DNA from: Eumeta japonica
Taxonomy: Eukaryota > Arthropoda > Insecta > Lepidoptera > Psychidae
Assembly: GCA_005406025.1 (NCBI GenBank)
Contig: BGZK01000494.1
Location: forward strand, 248,001-312,000
DNA: 64,000 nucleotides
Direction of reading: 5' to 3'
Shown here: positions 60,369 through 64,000 of the stretch, piece after piece
Layout: the number at the start of each line of letters is the position of its first letter
Numbering within the stretch: the first letter of the stretch is position 1
Translations under genes and position numbers: made by a program
Notes under the pieces: generated by a model
What the model was told of the DNA's origin: nothing
Seen by the model: the letters and a program-made list of their open reading frames with translations, nothing else
Database searches by the model: none

Positions 60369-61735
60369 ACGAGCGTACACCATCTACTTAACACCATCTC
60401 AATACTTACTACATTAGAAAGAGAAGTCGGATACTCTAGTTACACATGGGCGACTCGTGTAAACAGCGAATCATCTATCACAACAGGAACAAAGAAGAAC
60501 GGATCGCATTAGATTAGAGTGAATTGCTTGATGAACTTCATCGATTTCCAGATGAATACCGAAAACCTTGCACTGAATGAAGAACGCAGAGTTGACGAAA
60601 GAAATTAAGTAAGAAAGGAGGATTTATTTTAAGAACAGCTTGACACTACTTAACTTCTCTTTAAGATTTATGCAACAATAAGCTAATTATACTCAGGAGA
60701 CACGCTTAAAGAAGATATGAACTATTCATTACAACAGGGACCATAATGAATGGAGCACATTAGCACAGAGCAAAAAAAAAAAAAACAACTAAAGAAGCTA
60801 TGGATGAACTTATCAACTAGTAGAAATGGACACTGAAAACCTACACCACGCAAAGGAAATAAAGAATGAAAGATTAAAAGGAAGATAAGAATTAGGAAAG
60901 TTTTTCTTTAAAGAAGAGTTCAACACCACCTAATAGTTATTGCTTTAAGATCAAAGGCAAAAATAAGTTGGACACTCTAGTTACATATGAGATAATTGCA
61001 AAGACAAGAATGAGCTATGACAGTAGTAAGAAATAAAATGGGCTGCGAAATTAATAAGGTTATAGCTGAACTTTTGGTTCTAACTGAAACTAGAGAATAC
61101 AAAGATTGTGGATGATCTTTACCAATTCTCAAAACGGACAATGAGATCTGCACTAAAGGAAGAAAATTAGAATAAAAGATTGAAGGAAGAAGGAAATTGG
61201 GAAATTAGATTTCTTTTAAAGAAAAGCTCGACATCATCTAATGAGCACGAAAATCTACTACAACAGAAAGAAAAATTAGACGTCCTAGTTACACATGAGA
61301 GCCTTGGTAGACCGAGCTATTACAACAGGAACCAAGAAGAAAAGGCGATTATAGTACAGAGCAAAGCGGAAACTTCAAAGGCTGTCGATGACATTTGTCA
61401 AGTTCTTAACGGTTGCTAAAACTTCTTCACCAAGCTGAGAACATAAACAATGAAAAATCGACTGAAGAAAAATCCAGAAAGGATTTGTTTAAGAGCTCGA
61501 CACCATCTACTCAACTCTAATTTAAGTTCTTCTACAAGAAAGTTATTCGCACTTGGGAGATTCATAACAAGACAGTAGTTTTACAACAGGAACCAAGAAG
61601 AATACACGACATTAGCACAGACTATAGTAGAAATTAGAAAGGCTGCAGATGAACTGTTCCAACTCTCAGAAATGGACGTCAAAGCCTGCACCAAGCAAAG
61701 AAAGAAAAAAAGAGACAAAGGCCCACTGGCTGTAC
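60369..61735 (+). repeat. five diverged tandem repeats, ~240-310 bp each
   Basis: Units start at about 60369, 60631, 60911, 61219 and 61491. Each shows the same ordered words: an aag(a)gctcgacaccatctac-like start; ctagttacacatgag; attacaacaggaaccaagaa; attagcacagagca; gctgcagatgaact; and a closing actgaaaacctgcaccaagc followed by a purine-rich stretch. The plus strand is A/G-rich. Unit 4 holds a 79-codon frame (61180-61419), but the others are riddled with stops, so it is not clearly coding. Confidence 0.85.
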
Positions 61736-62208
61736 ATTGACTGGCTAAATGCTCCCTTCGGTGTATACAGTCATTGCGACTGGCTGAAGGTTGAGCGATG
61801 ATGATGATGATTGATGATGATTGAATACTTTAAAATAAAATAATTTTTAAAAGGTGATTTTATACAGAAATTCAGAGATTACTATTCCAAATATTTGGTG
61901 ACTATAATGACTAGAACTTTATCAGATTTACCTATTTTAATATTAAATGATAGTTGGTACATTTTGGCAATTCATTTTCAGAACTCGTATTACAAGAAAT
62001 AGTAGAAATTAACATTTTGACGCAATGAGCAAAGTGTAGTTTTTTATAATAAATGACATTAATCAGTTATTTTCAAAATAAATGCCTATGTTATAAATCT
62101 ATGCAACACGTACTTTAATTTGGTTGTTTAAATTATAAATAAAAATGACTCAAAATATGAACATAACAGTCGCAAACTTTAAACGCGTTTTTCTCAAAAG
62201 TTGTCTTG
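61736..62208. other. right inner and subterminal region of the transposon
   Basis: Starts with a GC-richer patch ending in gatgatgatgatgatt near 61798-61830, then AT-rich sequence. Reverse-oriented TIR-core copies are ttggtacattttggcaattc (61954-61973, complement gaattgccaaaatgtaccaa) and, in direct sense, ttttgacgcaatgagcaaag (62015-62034). Confidence 0.6.
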
Positions 62209-62241
62209 TGTTGGTTGGCTCATTTTGCCATAACTAAGTCC
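62209..62241 (-). repeat. right terminal inverted repeat, 33 bp
   Basis: Ends at the C of 62241. Its complement starts GGACTTAGTTATGGCAAAAT. Confidence 0.95.
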
Positions 62242-62345
62242 ATTTTAAGTTAAAAACTTCACCGGTCGATTCGGCCGAGGTCAGAGTTTCGAACCCAGAA
62301 CCACCGATCGAATGGCAGAGTTCTTAATCACTTAGCCATGACCTT
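62242..62345 (-). mobile_element. tRNA-derived SINE, copy 6: 5' half (tRNA head)
   Basis: On the minus strand it begins ggtcatggctaagtgattaa, with an A-box-like TGGCTAAGTGA, followed by the B box GGTTCGAAACT (about 62293-62283). Then come gaccggtgaagtttttaac and the transposon. The first four bases (62242-62245, ATTT on the plus strand) are the right target-site duplication. The SINE continues at 57572, so the two halves make one element of about 280 bases. Confidence 0.9.
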
Positions 62346-63250
62346 TCTTATCTATGTCTAGGCAAATAAAAATTAAAAAGTAGTGTTTGCTAATGTCGGG
62401 TACACGTATTAGAGTACCGCAACACGTTTACCTGACTGCGATTAAAATACAACGCGTTTGCTTATGTAATTATATTTATAATAATGTTTCTCCTTAGCAC
62501 CAAAGAAAGGGCAATGTTTACAATTTCACTGTATGATACTATTTGGCATGAAGTTCAATACATTGGTCAAGGATCAATTTGATTTGTGTTGCGAGTAACG
62601 TTTAACTTAGTAGAAGCGTATTGTAAAATAAGTTATGATTATAAGGTTTTATTTACATAATTGTAATAATGATTGGAATTGTATTACAGTGAAATGTAAA
62701 CTATTATCAATGTGTATAACACATTACGCAATACGATCGACCGCTGTAATCACCATATATGTATATAAACTATGAAAAATCAACTCGATTTTATCGAAAC
62801 TTTTATAAACAAAAGTTGCGATTTTCATCACCTCATACGCAACGACATTATCCTTCCACAATTTTTAATTTTTGGATCAGAGATTCGGGCCTAAGCCGTA
62901 CACATCGGTCCATAAGGGTCGAGAGTATGCAATTTATGAATGAGCAAATATTACGAGCGTTCGCCGCTCAGTGGTTAAAAATGTCGCCGAGGTAACATCA
63001 TCGATATTCGCATGGGGTGCTATCCGTGCTAATTATGCTATTCTAAGCGCCTCAAGAAAGTACCAGTTTTTTTTTTTTGCATATTCATAGATGTCCATAA
63101 AACACAGAGACGCTTCTGTCTATCGCAGTTTGTTTTTATGGGACGAACTCAAGAGAAAATAACATTTACTCCATATTTTTATGCAAGATTCAATTACATA
63201 TTTTTCATTCACCTTTTGTCACATGGCGACGTTGTTTAGTTGTCGTTTTC
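62346..63250. other. unassigned AT-rich DNA
   Basis: No supported gene or classified repeat. Confidence 0.45.
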
Positions 63251-63605
63251 AGCTGCGATGGCGCAGTGGTCAAGAGCATGGGCTTCGAGTCAGAAGGTAC
63301 TGGGTTCGACCTAAACAGGGATGGGATGAGCAATAAGTCTGTTTTTAAAGTCAAATTAAACCGTTTGTTCCGTGCGTCGAAGAACGGGCTAAGCCGTCGG
63401 ACATGGACGGTGTCACCACCACGGTGACAACCGTAGTTGACAGCTCCCGACGTGCACTAGCCTACTAAGGGGGATTCTAGGTCCGAGCACTACAATCTGA
63501 AGTATGAGAGGGTAATATTTATTATTAGGGCAACAGTGAATATTACTTCCCTGATTTATTACCAGTGATTTTGCAATAACAACACTAACACACAACAATA
63601 ACGAC
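63251..63605 (+). mobile_element. tRNA-derived SINE, copy 7 (full length)
   Basis: It has a consensus A box (TGGCGCAGTGG, 63259-63269) and B box (GGTTCGACCTA, 63302-63312), as in a tRNA gene. The body reads ttaaagtcaaattaaaccgt, gggctaagccgtcggacatg and gttgacagctcccgacgtgc. The end is aacaacactaacacacaaca. It is longer than the other copies because of extra sequence before the tail. Confidence 0.9.
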
Positions 63606-64000
63606 GCTCAGCGAATATGGGATAGGGAGCCGTTTCAATTAAACCTAGGATAACGAAAAAGGGCAAAAAACATTATTAGTCTGCGCTGGCTCGGACGGAC
63701 GCCCCCTACTCCGCTTGTATTACCTAACTTGCCATCTGCAGGGTTGTAAATTGTCACGGTTATGGGAAATAAGAAAAATTTCCACTTTTTAAAACAATTC
63801 TTTTCGTGCTTGACTGTAAGCGAATAATTACATTATGGAATAGATACATTTTATGAATTTCAAAGTCTGTCTAAGCAAAGTGTCGTTGCCTGAAATAAAA
63901 AAAAAATCTTTAGCATGAAAATTACAATTAATTAATTACGCAAGTGACAATTAAAATTTTTAGAACTGGCCACTTAAAGACTGTAAGCCATAAGATAAAA
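63606..64000. other. unassigned AT-rich DNA
   Basis: No gene. Near the edge, atttttagaactggccactt (about 63956-63975) resembles the mariner word KFLELAT seen at 50.6 kb, but it is too short to call. Confidence 0.4.

Larger units (their letters stand above)
57573..62241 (+). mobile_element. 4.67-kb TIR DNA transposon inserted in a SINE
   Basis: The element is bounded by perfect 33-bp terminal inverted repeats (57573-57605 and 62209-62241) and a 4-bp duplication ATTT. Inside, left to right, are a left subterminal region with degenerate TIR-core copies (57754-58000), a frameshifted N-terminal transposase part (58091-58466), a long open C-terminal part (to 59958), an AT-rich spacer, a block of five tandem repeats (60369-61735) and a right subterminal region. 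Identical TIRs and an exact TSD point to a fairly recent insertion, while the frameshifts say this copy no longer makes a full protein. A 4-bp TSD is a published hallmark of Sola-type elements and excludes Tc1/mariner (TA) and hAT (8 bp). The superfamily remains a hypothesis. Confidence 0.92.

Noticed and set aside
61180..61419. 79-codon frame in tandem-repeat unit 4 as a cargo gene
   Set aside because: The four sister units have stops throughout in every frame, so coding is not supported.
57572..62242. 34-bp TIR with a TTAA target site (piggyBac/Kolobok-like)
   Set aside because: TTAA occurs near both ends, but using it leaves unpaired terminal bases and needs a deletion in the SINE. Ends at GGACTTAG with ATTT duplicated fit both sides exactly.
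63956..63978. Possible mariner word (FLELAT) at the window edge
   Set aside because: Only seven codons match. The rest lies outside the window.
1..64000. CRISPR arrays, bacterial operons, rRNA genes
   Set aside because: No regularly spaced direct repeats, no prokaryotic gene packing, and no recognisable rRNA core sequence were seen.

Overview
The window looks like nuclear DNA of an insect, most likely a moth or butterfly (Lepidoptera). It is AT-rich, has no operon-like gene packing, carries many (TA)n and (CA)n microsatellites, and is full of decayed transposons. The lepidopteran call is an inference from repeat types: tRNA-derived SINEs ending in a gattaaacc(t/c)gacacacgac-type tail, a GC-rich module containing aggccggcgacgcact and ending near gctcgtttgcccc, short elements starting near tagctttcgcccgcg, and mariner fragments. 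I recognise no exon of a host protein-coding gene. The longest plausible reading frames all belong to transposons, so this is probably intergenic or intronic.

Layout. 1-19 kb: a mariner N-terminal fragment (719-1292), four tRNA-SINE copies, a second repeat family (here 'family B') in both orientations, a third (here 'family C') and a 265-bp fold-back MITE (17135-17400). 19-20.5 kb: a decayed Tc1/mariner-superfamily transposase followed by a near-perfect hairpin. 20.5-40 kb: mostly unassigned AT-rich DNA with family B/C copies, SINEs, small tandem duplications, perfect hairpins, and at 34.2-34.6 kb a possible non-coding exon on the minus strand beside three CRE-like motifs. 40.2-41.2 kb: a dead LINE reverse-transcriptase fragment on the minus strand. 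46-51 kb: more B/C repeats, a MITE and a mariner C-terminal fragment. 52.4-53.9 kb: a decayed pogo/Tigger-type element with a degenerate terminal inverted repeat.

The most notable object is at 57573-62241: a 4.67-kb DNA transposon with 33-bp perfect terminal inverted repeats and a perfect 4-bp target duplication (ATTT). It has inserted into a minus-strand tRNA-SINE, and the two SINE halves lie on either side. Inside are degenerate subterminal copies of the TIR core, a DDE-like transposase gene whose last 512 codons are open while its N-terminal part is frameshifted, and a block of five diverged tandem repeats of about 240-310 bp. The 4-bp duplication would fit a Sola-type element, but that assignment is unproven.
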